A DNA stretch of 64,000 nucleotides from Cyclobacteriaceae bacterium (lineage in GTDB: Bacteria; Bacteroidota; Bacteroidia; Cytophagales; Cyclobacteriaceae): NCBI GenBank assembly GCA_016786495.1, contig JAEUUJ010000005.1, positions 1 through 64,000 of the forward strand, given 5' to 3'. This document shows, in pieces, positions 25,753 through 34,294 of this stretch (positions are counted from its first letter, which is position 1; each line of letters starts with the position of its first letter). Below the pieces are notes generated by a model that saw only the letters and a list, made by a program, of their open reading frames with translations, ran no database searches and was not told the origin of the DNA. Made by a program: the position numbers and the translations under genes.

Positions 25753-25761
25753 TTTTATACG

Positions 25762-26460
25762 ATGAACAGCAAACGCGACTTTCTCAACATTAAAGATTGG
25801 GCAGCAGAAGACAGGCCGCGTGAAAAGTTAACACTCAAAGGGAAAGCCGCACTTTCCGATGCAGAACTGATAGCCATATTGCTGGGCACAGGTACGGCCC
25901 GGCTTAGTGCCGTTGATCTCGCCAAGAATATTCTGCTGTCTGTAAACAACGACTTGAATGAACTGGCCCGACTGTCGGTCAAGGACCTGATGAAGATAAA
26001 AGGTATCGGTGAAGCTAAGGCGATCACGGTTATCAGTGCGCTGGAACTCGGGCGAAGAAGAAAAGATTTTCACGCGGAAGAACGGCCGCGCATTATGGGA
26101 TCGGCCGATGTGTATGATCTTTTGAAAGCCGATCTGTCCGATATTCCGCATGAAGCATTCTGGATAATCTTGCTCAACCGCGCTAATCGCGTAATCAAAA
26201 AGCACCAGGTGAGTCAGGGAGGCGTTGCCGGAACGGTGGCCGACCCAAAAATTATCTTTAAAGCGGCTGTGGATGAACTGGCAAGCGGGATTATTCTGGC
26301 CCATAACCACCCCTCCGGGAACCTTACCGCCAGCCAGGCCGATATTGATCTGACAAAAAAATTGAAAGAGTCGGGTAAATTGCTCGACATTCAGGTACTG
26401 GACCACGTGATCATTGCGGGCAAAACCTATTTCAGCTTTGCGGATGAGGGTCTGTTATAA
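25762..26460 (+). CDS. radC: RadC family protein (JAB/MPN domain)
   Basis: 232 residues. The N-terminal helix-hairpin-helix region has AALSDAELIAILLGTGTA and LMKIKGIGEAKAITVISALE. The C-terminal JAB1/MPN domain has ILAHNHPSGNLTASQADID with the His, His, Ser and Asp of the zinc-metalloprotease-like site. Long called a DNA repair protein, its real activity is unsettled. The length matches the chromosomal RadC. It is followed four bases later by the DUF1684 gene. Confidence 0.95.
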   Translation: MNSKRDFLNIKDWAAEDRPREKLTLKGKAALSDAELIAILLGTGTARLSAVDLAKNILLSVNNDLNELARLSVKDLMKIKGIGEAKAITVISALELGRRRKDFHAEERPRIMGSADVYDLLKADLSDIPHEAFWIILLNRANRVIKKHQVSQGGVAGTVADPKIIFKAAVDELASGIILAHNHPSGNLTASQADIDLTKKLKESGKLLDIQVLDHVIIAGKTYFSFADEGLL

Positions 26461-26463
26461 ATT

Positions 26464-27078
26464 ATGAAACCGAAAAACATCATACTGATTATCATTGTGG
26501 CTGCCGTGGTAGCCGGCTTTTACTATTCCTTTACGGGATCGGATACAAGCGAAGCGTACGTAGCACGGATTGAACAAGTGCGAACTGAAAAAGATAACAG
26601 CTTTCGCTCGGCCGATGATTCACCCTTTGGCGACAGCATTGAATTTACAGGCCTTCACTATTTTCCGATTGATGCACGTTACCGGGTCAACGCCAGGCTT
26701 ACCGAGATCAATCCAAAAAAGCCGGTCGTGCTGCCCACAAGCGATGGTCGGGAAAAAAGTTATCTGGAATATGCTTACGCAGAGTTCACCCTTGACGGTG
26801 TACAAAACAAACTGTTGATTCTCGAGATCATGGACATGGGCCCGTATCGCGGCACGTTGTTTCTCGCGTTCGCGGATAAGACCAGCGCCAATGAAACGTA
26901 CGGGGCCGGGCGGTACCTTGATGTGAAGAAAGTTCCGGGCGCAACCTCGATCACACTCGACTTTAACGAAGCCTACAATCCGTATTGCGCGTACAACGAT
27001 ACCTACTCCTGCCCTTTCCCGCCGAAAGAAAACGTCCTCGCGGTTGAAATTAAAGCCGGAGAAAAAACCTATCATTGA
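26464..27078 (+). CDS. DUF1684 protein with membrane anchor
   Basis: 204 residues. One N-terminal span (IILIIIVAAVVAGFYYSF) is followed by a DUF1684 domain: TGLHYFPIDARYRVNARL, MDMGPYRGTLFLAFADKT, GAGRYLDVKKVPG, and the diagnostic ending FNEAYNPYCAYNDTYSCPFP. The family is widespread and of unknown function. The two Cys and the PxN cluster near the end are family features. The stop TGA lies two bases before the next ATG, so the three genes from radC onward appear cotranscribed. Confidence 0.88.
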   Translation: MKPKNIILIIIVAAVVAGFYYSFTGSDTSEAYVARIEQVRTEKDNSFRSADDSPFGDSIEFTGLHYFPIDARYRVNARLTEINPKKPVVLPTSDGREKSYLEYAYAEFTLDGVQNKLLILEIMDMGPYRGTLFLAFADKTSANETYGAGRYLDVKKVPGATSITLDFNEAYNPYCAYNDTYSCPFPPKENVLAVEIKAGEKTYH

Positions 27079-27080
27079 AT

Positions 27081-28055
27081 ATGAAAAAGATCATCACCCT
27101 GTTATGCATTGTTTTATCTGCCGCAGCATTTGGTCAGGTAAAACCATCTGAACTCGCCCACACATTTTCCATTGTCGCCCGTGATGCGCGCACTGGTGAA
27201 ATGGCGGTAGCGGTTCAAAGCCACTGGTTCAGCGTGGGTACAGTGGTATCGTGGGGTGAAGCTGGCGTTGGCGTTGTGGCCACACAATCTTTCGTAAACA
27301 AATCGTTCGGCTTGCGCGGGCTTGAACTACTCAAGCAGGGAAAAACTCCGCAGGAAGCTCTTGATCTGCTCCTGAGTGATGATGCGGGCAGAGAATTCCG
27401 TCAGGTAGCTATTCTCGACACAAAAGGCCGGGTGGCTACGCATACGGGTAAGAACTGTCTGGAAGCAGCCGGTCACTTGAATGACGAAGATTTCTCGGTT
27501 CAGGCCAACATGATGCTCAACGACAAGGTTGTTCCTGCCATGGAGAAAGCCTGGAAAGAACACGAAGCATTGCCGCTCGCGGAACGCATGATGGAAGTGT
27601 TAAAGGCAGCACAAAAAGCAGGTGGCGATATCCGCGGCAAACAGTCGGCCGCGTTGCTCGTGGTCTCACCAACCAATACCGGCAAGCCGTGGGACGACCG
27701 CCTGATTGACCTCCGGGTAGACGATGCCAGTGATCCGATCACCGAATTATCGAGGCTGCTCAACGTATCCCGTGCGTACGAACACATGAATCGGGGCGAC
27801 CTATATGTTGAGAAAAATGAAATGGCAAAGGCGATGGATGAGTACAATGCAGCTATGAAAATGTTTCCGGCCAATCTGGAGATGCAGTACTGGACAGCCA
27901 TCACCCTCGCGAACGGAAAAGAAGTTTCGAAAGCCTCCGCCATGCTGCAAAAAATCTATAAGCAGGATGCTCACTGGCGCGAACTCACGAAACGTCTTCC
28001 CAAGGCCGGCCTGCTCACCGTATCAGACACTGAGTTGAAAGAATTAACGAAGTAG
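27081..28055 (+). CDS. exported DUF1028 protein with TPR-like tail
   Basis: 324 residues from ATG 27081. A signal peptide ends in AAFGQ. The DUF1028 (Ntn-hydrolase-like) domain has ELAHTFSIVARDARTGEMA, SHWFSVGTVVSWGEAGVGVV, TQSFVN and VQANMML. A C-terminal extension from about residue 230 looks like two TPR units (AYEHMNRGDLYVEKNEMAKA, NLEMQYWTAITLANG). Family members are thought to be Ntn-type hydrolases, but the substrate is unknown. The signal peptide puts it in the periplasm. Confidence 0.88.
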   Translation: MKKIITLLCIVLSAAAFGQVKPSELAHTFSIVARDARTGEMAVAVQSHWFSVGTVVSWGEAGVGVVATQSFVNKSFGLRGLELLKQGKTPQEALDLLLSDDAGREFRQVAILDTKGRVATHTGKNCLEAAGHLNDEDFSVQANMMLNDKVVPAMEKAWKEHEALPLAERMMEVLKAAQKAGGDIRGKQSAALLVVSPTNTGKPWDDRLIDLRVDDASDPITELSRLLNVSRAYEHMNRGDLYVEKNEMAKAMDEYNAAMKMFPANLEMQYWTAITLANGKEVSKASAMLQKIYKQDAHWRELTKRLPKAGLLTVSDTELKELTK

Positions 28056-28096
28056 CCGGTTGCGGTTCGCACACGTGAACCAACTCCTAAAGGCTG

Positions 28097-28555
28097 TCAG
28101 AACTTCTGATTAAGGAGCGTTAGCAATTGCTCATTGAATTGCGGAACCTTCGCGCCCAATGCATCAAAGAACGTTTTATCGAATGCCTCAACGGCTTTCA
28201 CCGCCTGCTTAACCAGTTTCTTACCCTGATCGGTTAGCGTAACAGTTTTCGCTCGTGTGTCGGTTAAATGTTCCTGACGCTGCAGCAGCCCTTTGGTTTG
28301 AAGTGTGCGCAAAACAGTTGACGTAGTCATCGGGTCAATCTTCGTGTGCGATGATAACAAAATTTGCGTTACCTCCAGGTTATTCAGCGTAAGCCAGTGT
28401 GTGCTTGCCAACAGCACGAATTGAGAATGCGTGAGATCGAAGGGCTCTAACGCTTTCCGGATTTCGCGCTGCCAGAGATTTGTGACCTGCCAGAGCAAAA
28501 ATCCTGAACTGTCTTCGGCCTTTGCAACACTGAATGGATTATCCTTTGACTTCAT
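28097..28555 (-). CDS. MarR-family transcriptional regulator
   Basis: 152 residues with a winged helix: FDLTHSQFVLLASTHWL, then NNLEVTQILLSSHTKIDPMT as the recognition region and the wing RQEHLTDTRAKTVTLTDQGK. Dimerisation helices lie at both ends. It probably represses its own operon. Its ATG overlaps the TGA of the SRPBCC gene upstream. A candidate operator lies at 28988-29016. No ligand can be inferred. Confidence 0.9.
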   Translation of the reverse strand: MKSKDNPFSVAKAEDSSGFLLWQVTNLWQREIRKALEPFDLTHSQFVLLASTHWLTLNNLEVTQILLSSHTKIDPMTTSTVLRTLQTKGLLQRQEHLTDTRAKTVTLTDQGKKLVKQAVKAVEAFDKTFFDALGAKVPQFNEQLLTLLNQKF

Positions 28556-28971
28556 AGTGCTTTTGCAGCGCGGATCTGTTGCTGCACGTCGGCCGGCAAA
28601 TTATCGACTATTTTCTGCGCAACAACTTTACGCCAAAAAAAACCGAGCGGACCGGTCACGGTGATGGTATTTGTAATTCGTAAACCGTCAGGGGTCTGCT
28701 CAAATGTGTGCTGGTCGTACATTTTTGCTAACGGAAATCGGGTGACGTCAAGAAACATCTCATTCTCGACCGTTTCGAGAAGTTCAATTTTCACGTTGGG
28801 TCCGCCCTTGGGCCGAAGGGTAAAGAAGTTCCCTTTTTCAAAGCGCCCCTCCATCCGGGCAAACTCAATCCCGGTATCCCAAGTATGCCAATGATTCACA
28901 TCGGCAAACAGTTTCCACATTTGCTGTGCGGTAACATCTTTCGTTACCACCGAATAACTTTTTGACCACAT
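28552..28971 (-). CDS. SRPBCC-fold protein
   Basis: 139 residues of the START/polyketide-cyclase-like fold: SYSVVTKDVTAQQMWKLFAD at the start, WHTWDTGIEFARMEG, FFTLRPKGGPNVKIELLE and a closing long helix. Soluble, no signal peptide. Genes of this type are often paired with a small regulator; here the MarR gene follows with a four-base overlap. The ligand is unknown. Confidence 0.86.
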   Translation of the reverse strand: MWSKSYSVVTKDVTAQQMWKLFADVNHWHTWDTGIEFARMEGRFEKGNFFTLRPKGGPNVKIELLETVENEMFLDVTRFPLAKMYDQHTFEQTPDGLRITNTITVTGPLGFFWRKVVAQKIVDNLPADVQQQIRAAKAL

Positions 28972-28987
28972 CTTATAACAGGTTTAA

Positions 28988-29016
28988 TATAATATGTACA
29001 ATTATAATATGTGTAC
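28988..29016. promoter_or_regulatory. candidate MarR operator: AT-rich direct repeats
   Basis: TATAATATGT occurs twice, at 28988-28997 and 29003-29012. GTACA (28997-29001 region) and TGTAC (29012-29016) also form an inverted repeat. The element lies 17-45 bp upstream of the SRPBCC-MarR operon start on the minus strand. Such placement fits an autoregulatory operator, but binding is inferred. Confidence 0.4.
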
Positions 29017-29124
29017 TTATTATTTACAACTACCCACTCCTTTTTTTTGTGATTTTGATTCAGCCTGCCGCCAGGCATCCGTACAACGGCATTTCAATAG
29101 CTTTCAATACAGCCCCATTTTCCT

Positions 29125-29132
29125 TACTTTTG
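29125..29132 (+). promoter_or_regulatory. -7 promoter box of pheT
   Basis: TACTTTTG matches TAnnTTTG exactly and lies 19 bp before the pheT ATG. Confidence 0.65.
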
Positions 29133-29151
29133 CTGTCTTTAAGCATTAGCA

Positions 29152-31587
29152 ATGACCATTTCCTATAACTGGCTGAAAGACTACATCGATATTCCGGAAA
29201 CACCGGACGAATTGGGCCAGCTGTTAACCTCTACCGGGCTCGAAGTTGAACACGTAAACGCCTTTGAGACCGTAAAAGGCGGCCTGAAAGGACTGGTTAT
29301 AGGCGAGGTACTCACCTGCACCAAGCATCCCAATGCCGACAAGCTCTCCCTGACAACCGTTGACGTGGGCGCGGAAAAACCGTTGTCGATCGTGTGTGGC
29401 GCAGCAAACGTGGCGGCCGGACAGAAAGTGGTTGTCGCGACCGTGGGAACCACCGTGCACCCCACCAAGGGCGAACCATTCTTGATTAAGTCGGCCAAAA
29501 TCCGGGGCGAGCAATCCGAAGGAATGATTTGTGCGGAAGATGAGATCGGTCTCGGGGAAAGTCATGCCGGAATTCTGGTTTTGAATACCACGGCAAAAAA
29601 CGGTACGCCAGCCTCAGAATATTTCAAAATCGAATCGGACTATTCACTCGAAATCGGCTTGACGCCCAACCGCGTTGATGCAGCTTCGCACATCGGTGTG
29701 GCGCGCGACATCAAAGCATCAAAAGGCAGAACGCTTAACAAACCCTCGGTTGATCAGTTTAAAAAAGACGATAGTGCCCTGACGATCCAGGTTGAGGTAG
29801 AAAATACGTCAGCCTGCCCGAGGTATTCAGGAGTAACGCTCACCAACGTTACGGTTGGGGAGTCTCCGGCCTGGCTGAAAAACCGGCTTATTGCGATTGG
29901 TCTGACGCCCATTAATAACATCGTTGACATCACGAATTATGTATTGCATGAAACCGGTCAGCCCCTTCATGCATTTGATGCCGATCAGATTGCAGGAAAG
30001 AAAGTGGTGGTAAAAACACTTCCGGCAGGAACGAAGTTTACTACGCTCGATAACAAAGAGCGTGAACTCACCGCCAATGATTTGATGATCTGTTCAGGAG
30101 GCGATGGCGTATCGGCTAACGAGGCGGGAATGTGCATTGCGGGAGTATTCGGGGGCGCTAAATCCGGCATTACCGAACAGACAAAAAATGTTTTTCTGGA
30201 AAGCGCTTACTTTTCTGCGGATTACATCCGCAAGACCTCGATGTATCACGGATTAAAAACCGATGCATCCTTCCGGTTTGAGCGCGGTACCGATCCAAAC
30301 GGAACGATCTACGCGTTGAAGCGCGCGGCCCTGCTCATGCAACAACTTGCAGGCGCTAAAATCTCATCGGACATCACCGACATTTATCCGGCAAAAGTTG
30401 AAAACAAAATTATCCTGGTTCGCGATAAGAATATCAACCGCCTGATCGGAAAAGTTATTCCGCGGGAAAAGGTGTTCGCCATCCTGGAGGCACTTGACAT
30501 TCAGATCGCCGATAAGAAGGACGATAGTTATACGGTATCGGTTCCACCCTATCGGGTTGACGTTACGCAGGAGGCCGATATCTCAGAAGAAATTCTGCGC
30601 ATTTACGGCTTGAACAACATTGAATTAAGTGAATTCGCGGGCTCGGATTTCATTGCAGAGTTTCCAGAAAAAGACATCAACAAGTTCCGGAACACCATCA
30701 GCGAAATGCTTGTGGCGAACGGATTTTACGAAATCTGGACCAATTCGTTAACCAACGCGGCCTATCAGCAAAAACACAACCTCAGGTTTGCGGGCGAGCC
30801 GGTTGAAATCCTGAACAAACTCAGCGAAGAACAAGGAATTCTGCGTCAGACGATGCTTTTTACAGGCCTCGAGGTGTGTGCACACAATATCAACCGCAGG
30901 CAGAAAGACCTGAAGCTGTTCGAGTTTGGTAAGATCTATTTCAAAGCGAACGGAAAGTACATCGAAGAAGAGCGTCTGGCGCTGTACGTTACCGGAAACA
31001 TTGAAACCGAAAACTGGCAGAACAAAACGCGCGCAACAACCTACTACGACCTGGCCCAGCATGTAACGCAAGTGATTCAAAAATCGGGTATCGGCAACGT
31101 GAAGCAGGAGGTTGGGAAAGACCAATTGTTTGAGTACGCACTGCAACTCTCGGCCGGCAATAAAATAATCGGCACAGTAGGAAAAGTAAAACCCGCTTTA
31201 TTAAAGGATTTAGGCATCAAGCAGGAAATTTTTTATGCAGAGCTACTGACGACCTTGCTTTTCAATTCGGCAAACCCTATGTTAGTTGCGCAGGAAATAC
31301 CAAAGTTTCCGGAAGTAAGACGCGATTTGTCTCTGGTGTTGGATAAAGGTGTGAGCTTTGACGAAATCCGGAAAATGGTATTGAATACAGAGAAGAGGTT
31401 GATCCGCGACATCATTGCATTTGATGTGTATGAGGGAGATAACCTTCCGGCAGGAAAAAAGGCTTACGCGCTTGGATTTACCCTGCTGGATGAGGCCAAA
31501 ACCCTGACGGACGAAGAGATCGACAAAACGATGACCCGGCTGATGAACGCATTTGAGCAGACATTAGGCGCGGTTATTCGCAAATAG
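29152..31587 (+). CDS. pheT: phenylalanine-tRNA ligase beta subunit
   Basis: 811 residues. Domains in order: start MTISYNWLKDYIDIPETPDE; EMAP/OB tRNA-binding domain (about 40-150; CTKHPNADKLSLTTVDVG, IRGEQSEGMICAEDE); B3/B4 editing domain (ITNYVLHETGQPLHAFD); B5; the pseudo-catalytic core (LRQTMLFTGLEV); and a C-terminal ferredoxin-fold anticodon-binding domain (KFPEVRRDLSLVLD, YALGFTLLDEAKTLTDEEID). With PheS, which is not in this window, it charges tRNA-Phe and edits mischarged Tyr. A TAnnTTTG box lies directly upstream. Confidence 0.98.
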   Translation: MTISYNWLKDYIDIPETPDELGQLLTSTGLEVEHVNAFETVKGGLKGLVIGEVLTCTKHPNADKLSLTTVDVGAEKPLSIVCGAANVAAGQKVVVATVGTTVHPTKGEPFLIKSAKIRGEQSEGMICAEDEIGLGESHAGILVLNTTAKNGTPASEYFKIESDYSLEIGLTPNRVDAASHIGVARDIKASKGRTLNKPSVDQFKKDDSALTIQVEVENTSACPRYSGVTLTNVTVGESPAWLKNRLIAIGLTPINNIVDITNYVLHETGQPLHAFDADQIAGKKVVVKTLPAGTKFTTLDNKERELTANDLMICSGGDGVSANEAGMCIAGVFGGAKSGITEQTKNVFLESAYFSADYIRKTSMYHGLKTDASFRFERGTDPNGTIYALKRAALLMQQLAGAKISSDITDIYPAKVENKIILVRDKNINRLIGKVIPREKVFAILEALDIQIADKKDDSYTVSVPPYRVDVTQEADISEEILRIYGLNNIELSEFAGSDFIAEFPEKDINKFRNTISEMLVANGFYEIWTNSLTNAAYQQKHNLRFAGEPVEILNKLSEEQGILRQTMLFTGLEVCAHNINRRQKDLKLFEFGKIYFKANGKYIEEERLALYVTGNIETENWQNKTRATTYYDLAQHVTQVIQKSGIGNVKQEVGKDQLFEYALQLSAGNKIIGTVGKVKPALLKDLGIKQEIFYAELLTTLLFNSANPMLVAQEIPKFPEVRRDLSLVLDKGVSFDEIRKMVLNTEKRLIRDIIAFDVYEGDNLPAGKKAYALGFTLLDEAKTLTDEEIDKTMTRLMNAFEQTLGAVIRK

Positions 31588-31657
31588 AAAGAATTGGTGC
31601 GGTTGAGAATAAATAAAAACACTAACTAGGCCCCTGAAGCCAAGAAAAATTGTTTCC

Positions 31658-31954
31658 ATGGAACAAGACATTCTGAAAACCAACCTGAACGGACTTGAGC
31701 GCAAACTTCTCGTGCTCATCAGCGAACACAAAAGTCTGAAAGAGGAAATCAAGAGTTTAAAAACTGAAAATCAGGAGCTTAAATCGGGGCTGAAGAGCCG
31801 CGATGAGCAGCTTTATAATTTTAAAAATCAAATTAAAATATCTAAAATTGTAGATAATATAAATCCGGAAGACGGAAGTGTTTCGGAGCTGAAGAAGAAA
31901 GTAGACGATTACATTCGGGAAATTGACAAGTGCATTGCCTATTTGAGCCGATAA
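31658..31954 (+). CDS. coiled-coil protein encoded next to zapA
   Basis: 98 residues, almost entirely a predicted coiled coil: NGLERKLLVLISEHKSLKEE, then LKTENQELKSGLKSRDEQL with heptad Leu/Ile positions, and a second short helix (DDYIREIDKCIAYLSR). There is no signal or membrane segment. It lies 20 bp before zapA, and this order (pheT, coiled coil, zapA, rny) recurs in the phylum as far as I recall. By position and shape it could be a ZapB-like partner of ZapA. That is an inference; there is no ZapB family match I can assert. Confidence 0.8.
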   Translation: MEQDILKTNLNGLERKLLVLISEHKSLKEEIKSLKTENQELKSGLKSRDEQLYNFKNQIKISKIVDNINPEDGSVSELKKKVDDYIREIDKCIAYLSR

Positions 31955-31974
31955 CTGACCGTAAGACTTAATTC

Positions 31975-32262
31975 ATGGACGAACTTTCAATAAAAATCAG
32001 GATAGCCGAGCGCGAATACCCCATGAAGGTAAAACGCGATGATGAGGAACGTGTGCGGACGGCAAGCAGGCTTATCAATGAAAAATTAAAATCTTACAAG
32101 GACCAGTTTGGAATTGACGATAAACAGGATTTACTGGCTATGGTTGCATTCGACAGTCTGGTTGAAAAGATGACTGCCGAAGAAAGCCGCCAGGGAATTG
32201 ATCAAACTGTGCTCGAAAAGGTTTCGCATCTCAATCAACTCGTCTCTCAGTCTATTTTGTAA
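31975..32262 (+). CDS. zapA: cell division protein ZapA
   Basis: 95 residues. The start, MDELSIKIRIAEREYPMKVK, is the ZapA beta hairpin. ERVRTASRLINEKLKSYKDQ and DLLAMVAFDSLVEKM follow, then the C-terminal coiled coil that forms the tetramer. ZapA binds and bundles FtsZ filaments at the division site. It sits between the coiled-coil gene and rny. Confidence 0.93.
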   Translation: MDELSIKIRIAEREYPMKVKRDDEERVRTASRLINEKLKSYKDQFGIDDKQDLLAMVAFDSLVEKMTAEESRQGIDQTVLEKVSHLNQLVSQSIL

Positions 32263-32346
32263 GGCCTCGTTCGGCCTGTTCTTCGCTTAAAAATCCTTCC
32301 TGCTGCATAAGCCTCCGGGTTATTCATAAACCCCAACTGTACCATT

Positions 32347-33915
32347 ATGCAACAGATACTTATCATAGCAATCAGCTGTACCTTCGCCACCATTTTGCTG
32401 AGCATGCTGTTTGGAAATTTCCTGTACAAACGCAAAGCCCGGAAACGTCAGGCAGCAGCCGAAGACAAAGCTGCCCTGATTCTCAAAGAGGCTGAGATTA
32501 CTTCTGAAACCATCAAGAAAGATAAAATTCTTGAGGCTAAGGAGAATATCATGAAAATGAAAAGCGAGTTCGAGGAAGAAGCGAACCGCAAGAAAAATCA
32601 GATCATCGCCAACGAGCAAAAGATCAAGCAGCGTGAGCAGCAGATCAACAAAGAACTCGAAAGCCTGAAGCGCAAAGAAGCCGATACGGTCGAAATGCAA
32701 CAAAACCTTGCCCTGCAGCTTGAAAATGTAAAGAAACGCAAGGAAGAGCTCGACAAATTCAACCAGCAAAAAGTTCAGGTCCTGGAAAGCATCTCGAAGC
32801 TTAGTGCTGAGGAAGCGAAAGATCAATTGATGGCTTCATTGAAAGAAGAGGCCCAGGCCAAAGCCAACTCGATGATCAAAGACATTCTCGAACAAGCCAA
32901 GCTTTCAGCAACCAAAGACGCGAAGAAAATTGTGGTTGAAACCATTCAGCGCACCGCAACCGAACATGCGATCGAGAACTGTGTATCTGTATTCAACATC
33001 GAAAGCGATGACATTAAGGGTAAGATTATCGGGCGTGAGGGACGAAATATCCGCGCCCTGGAAGCCGCTACCGGTGTGGAGATTATCGTAGATGACACTC
33101 CGGAAGCCATTATCATTTCAGGTTTTGATCCGGTGAGAAGAGAGATTGCACGCTTGTCGCTGCACCGTCTGGTGCAAGACGGCCGTATCCACCCGGCCCG
33201 CATTGAAGAGATCGTTGCCAAAACAACAAAGAACATTGAAGACGAAATCACCGAAACCGGTGAGCGGACCGTAATCGACCTGGGCATTCACGGCCTCCAC
33301 CCCGAGCTTGTGCGCATGGTGGGCCGCATGCGTTTCCGTTCGTCTTACGGTCAGAACTTATTGATGCACTCCCGCGAAGTAGCGAACCTGTGCGCCATCA
33401 TGGCAAGCGAACTCGGACTCAACGTGAAACAGGCCAAGCGGGCAGGACTTCTACACGACATCGGAAAAGTGTGGCCGGAAGAACTCGAAAAACCGCATGC
33501 AATTGTCGGCATGGAGCTTGCGCAGAAGTACAAAGAGCATCCGGTAGTGTGTAACGCAATCGGAGCACACCACGATGAGATCGAGATGACCAGTATCCTC
33601 TCGCCCATCGTTCAGGCGTGCGATGCGATCAGCGGTGCCCGTCCGGGCGCAAGACGCGAGGTGATGGAACAATACATCAAGCGTTTGCGCGACCTGGAAC
33701 AACTGGCCATGAATTTCGATGGCGTTGAAAAATGTTACGCGATTCAGGCGGGTCGTGAACTGCGGGTTATCGTGGATGCTGAAAATGTTACAGACGAACG
33801 TGCAGGTCAGCTCAGCTTCGAAATTTCACAAAAGATCGAGCGCGACATGCAATATCCGGGGCAAATTAAAGTAACCGTGATCCGCGAAATGCGGAGCGTT
33901 GCATATGCCAAATAA
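32347..33915 (+). CDS. rny: ribonuclease Y
   Basis: 522 residues. Order: an N-terminal membrane anchor ([19 protein letters not shown]), a long Lys/Glu-rich coiled coil to about residue 200, a KH domain ([20 protein letters not shown]), and an HD domain with [12 protein letters not shown] and [10 protein letters not shown], ending near MRSVAYAK. This membrane-bound endoribonuclease starts mRNA decay. Length and all motifs are standard. The 84 bp gap after zapA has a small GGCCTCGTTCGGCC hairpin but no terminator. Confidence 0.97.
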   Translation: MQQILIIAISCTFATILLSMLFGNFLYKRKARKRQAAAEDKAALILKEAEITSETIKKDKILEAKENIMKMKSEFEEEANRKKNQIIANEQKIKQREQQINKELESLKRKEADTVEMQQNLALQLENVKKRKEELDKFNQQKVQVLESISKLSAEEAKDQLMASLKEEAQAKANSMIKDILEQAKLSATKDAKKIVVETIQRTATEHAIENCVSVFNIESDDIKGKIIGREGRNIRALEAATGVEIIVDDTPEAIIISGFDPVRREIARLSLHRLVQDGRIHPARIEEIVAKTTKNIEDEITETGERTVIDLGIHGLHPELVRMVGRMRFRSSYGQNLLMHSREVANLCAIMASELGLNVKQAKRAGLLHDIGKVWPEELEKPHAIVGMELAQKYKEHPVVCNAIGAHHDEIEMTSILSPIVQACDAISGARPGARREVMEQYIKRLRDLEQLAMNFDGVEKCYAIQAGRELRVIVDAENVTDERAGQLSFEISQKIERDMQYPGQIKVTVIREMRSVAYAK

Positions 33916-33923
33916 GAAAGATT

Positions 33924-34208
33924 ATGGAAATTAAGTTTGAGGAGGGTGAAACAAAAGGAGCTTTCTACATCGAAGAAGGCGGAAAGCGCGTGGCTGAAAT
34001 GACGTTCAGCAAAGCGGGCGGAAACATTTTCATTATTGATCACACGCAGGTGGATGATGCATTGCGCGGAAAAAATGCTGGAAAGCAACTCGTGGAAGCT
34101 GCAGTGAACCATGCCCGCGCACATCAATACAAAATCATTCCCTTGTGTCCGTTTGCCAAATCCGTTTTTGAACGGGTCAAGGACTTTCAGGACGTTTTAA
34201 ACCAGTGA
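33924..34208 (+). CDS. GNAT-like N-acetyltransferase (YjdJ type)
   Basis: 94 residues, the short acetyltransferase family: GAFYIEEGGKRVAEMTFSKA, then IDHTQVDDALRGKNAGKQLV as the acetyl-CoA binding loop and PLCPFAKSVFERV at the end, with the conserved Cys-Pro. The substrate is unknown. It lies eight bases after rny. Its stop codon is inside the left arm of the terminator at 34199-34235. Confidence 0.88.
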   Translation: MEIKFEEGETKGAFYIEEGGKRVAEMTFSKAGGNIFIIDHTQVDDALRGKNAGKQLVEAAVNHARAHQYKIIPLCPFAKSVFERVKDFQDVLNQ

Positions 34209-34235
34209 TGGGTAAACCCTCATTGGTTTATTTCT
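34199..34235 (+). terminator. terminator of the rny-GNAT unit, overlapping the stop codon
   Basis: 34199-34213 pairs with 34216-34229 through 13-14 base pairs (one G-U pair, one bulged T) around a two-base AA turn; ATTTCTG follows. The TGA stop of the acetyltransferase lies inside the left arm. Read on the minus strand it is followed by TAAAACG, so it may also act on the convergent TPR gene. Confidence 0.6.
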
Positions 34236-34294
34236 GTTAGCATCGTGAAGGATACCGGGAACTCTGTATCCGGACATGCGGTGAAGGAGTGTCG

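Noticed and set aside
25828-26406. 192-codon open frame antisense to radC
   Set aside because: RadC on the plus strand has complete family motifs; the antisense product has no recognisable domain and is a by-product of the codon bias.
32263-32346. Possible 6S RNA between zapA and rny
   Set aside because: In some bacteria ssrS lies next to zapA, but this gap is only 84 bp and shows just a short GGCC hairpin, far too small for 6S RNA.
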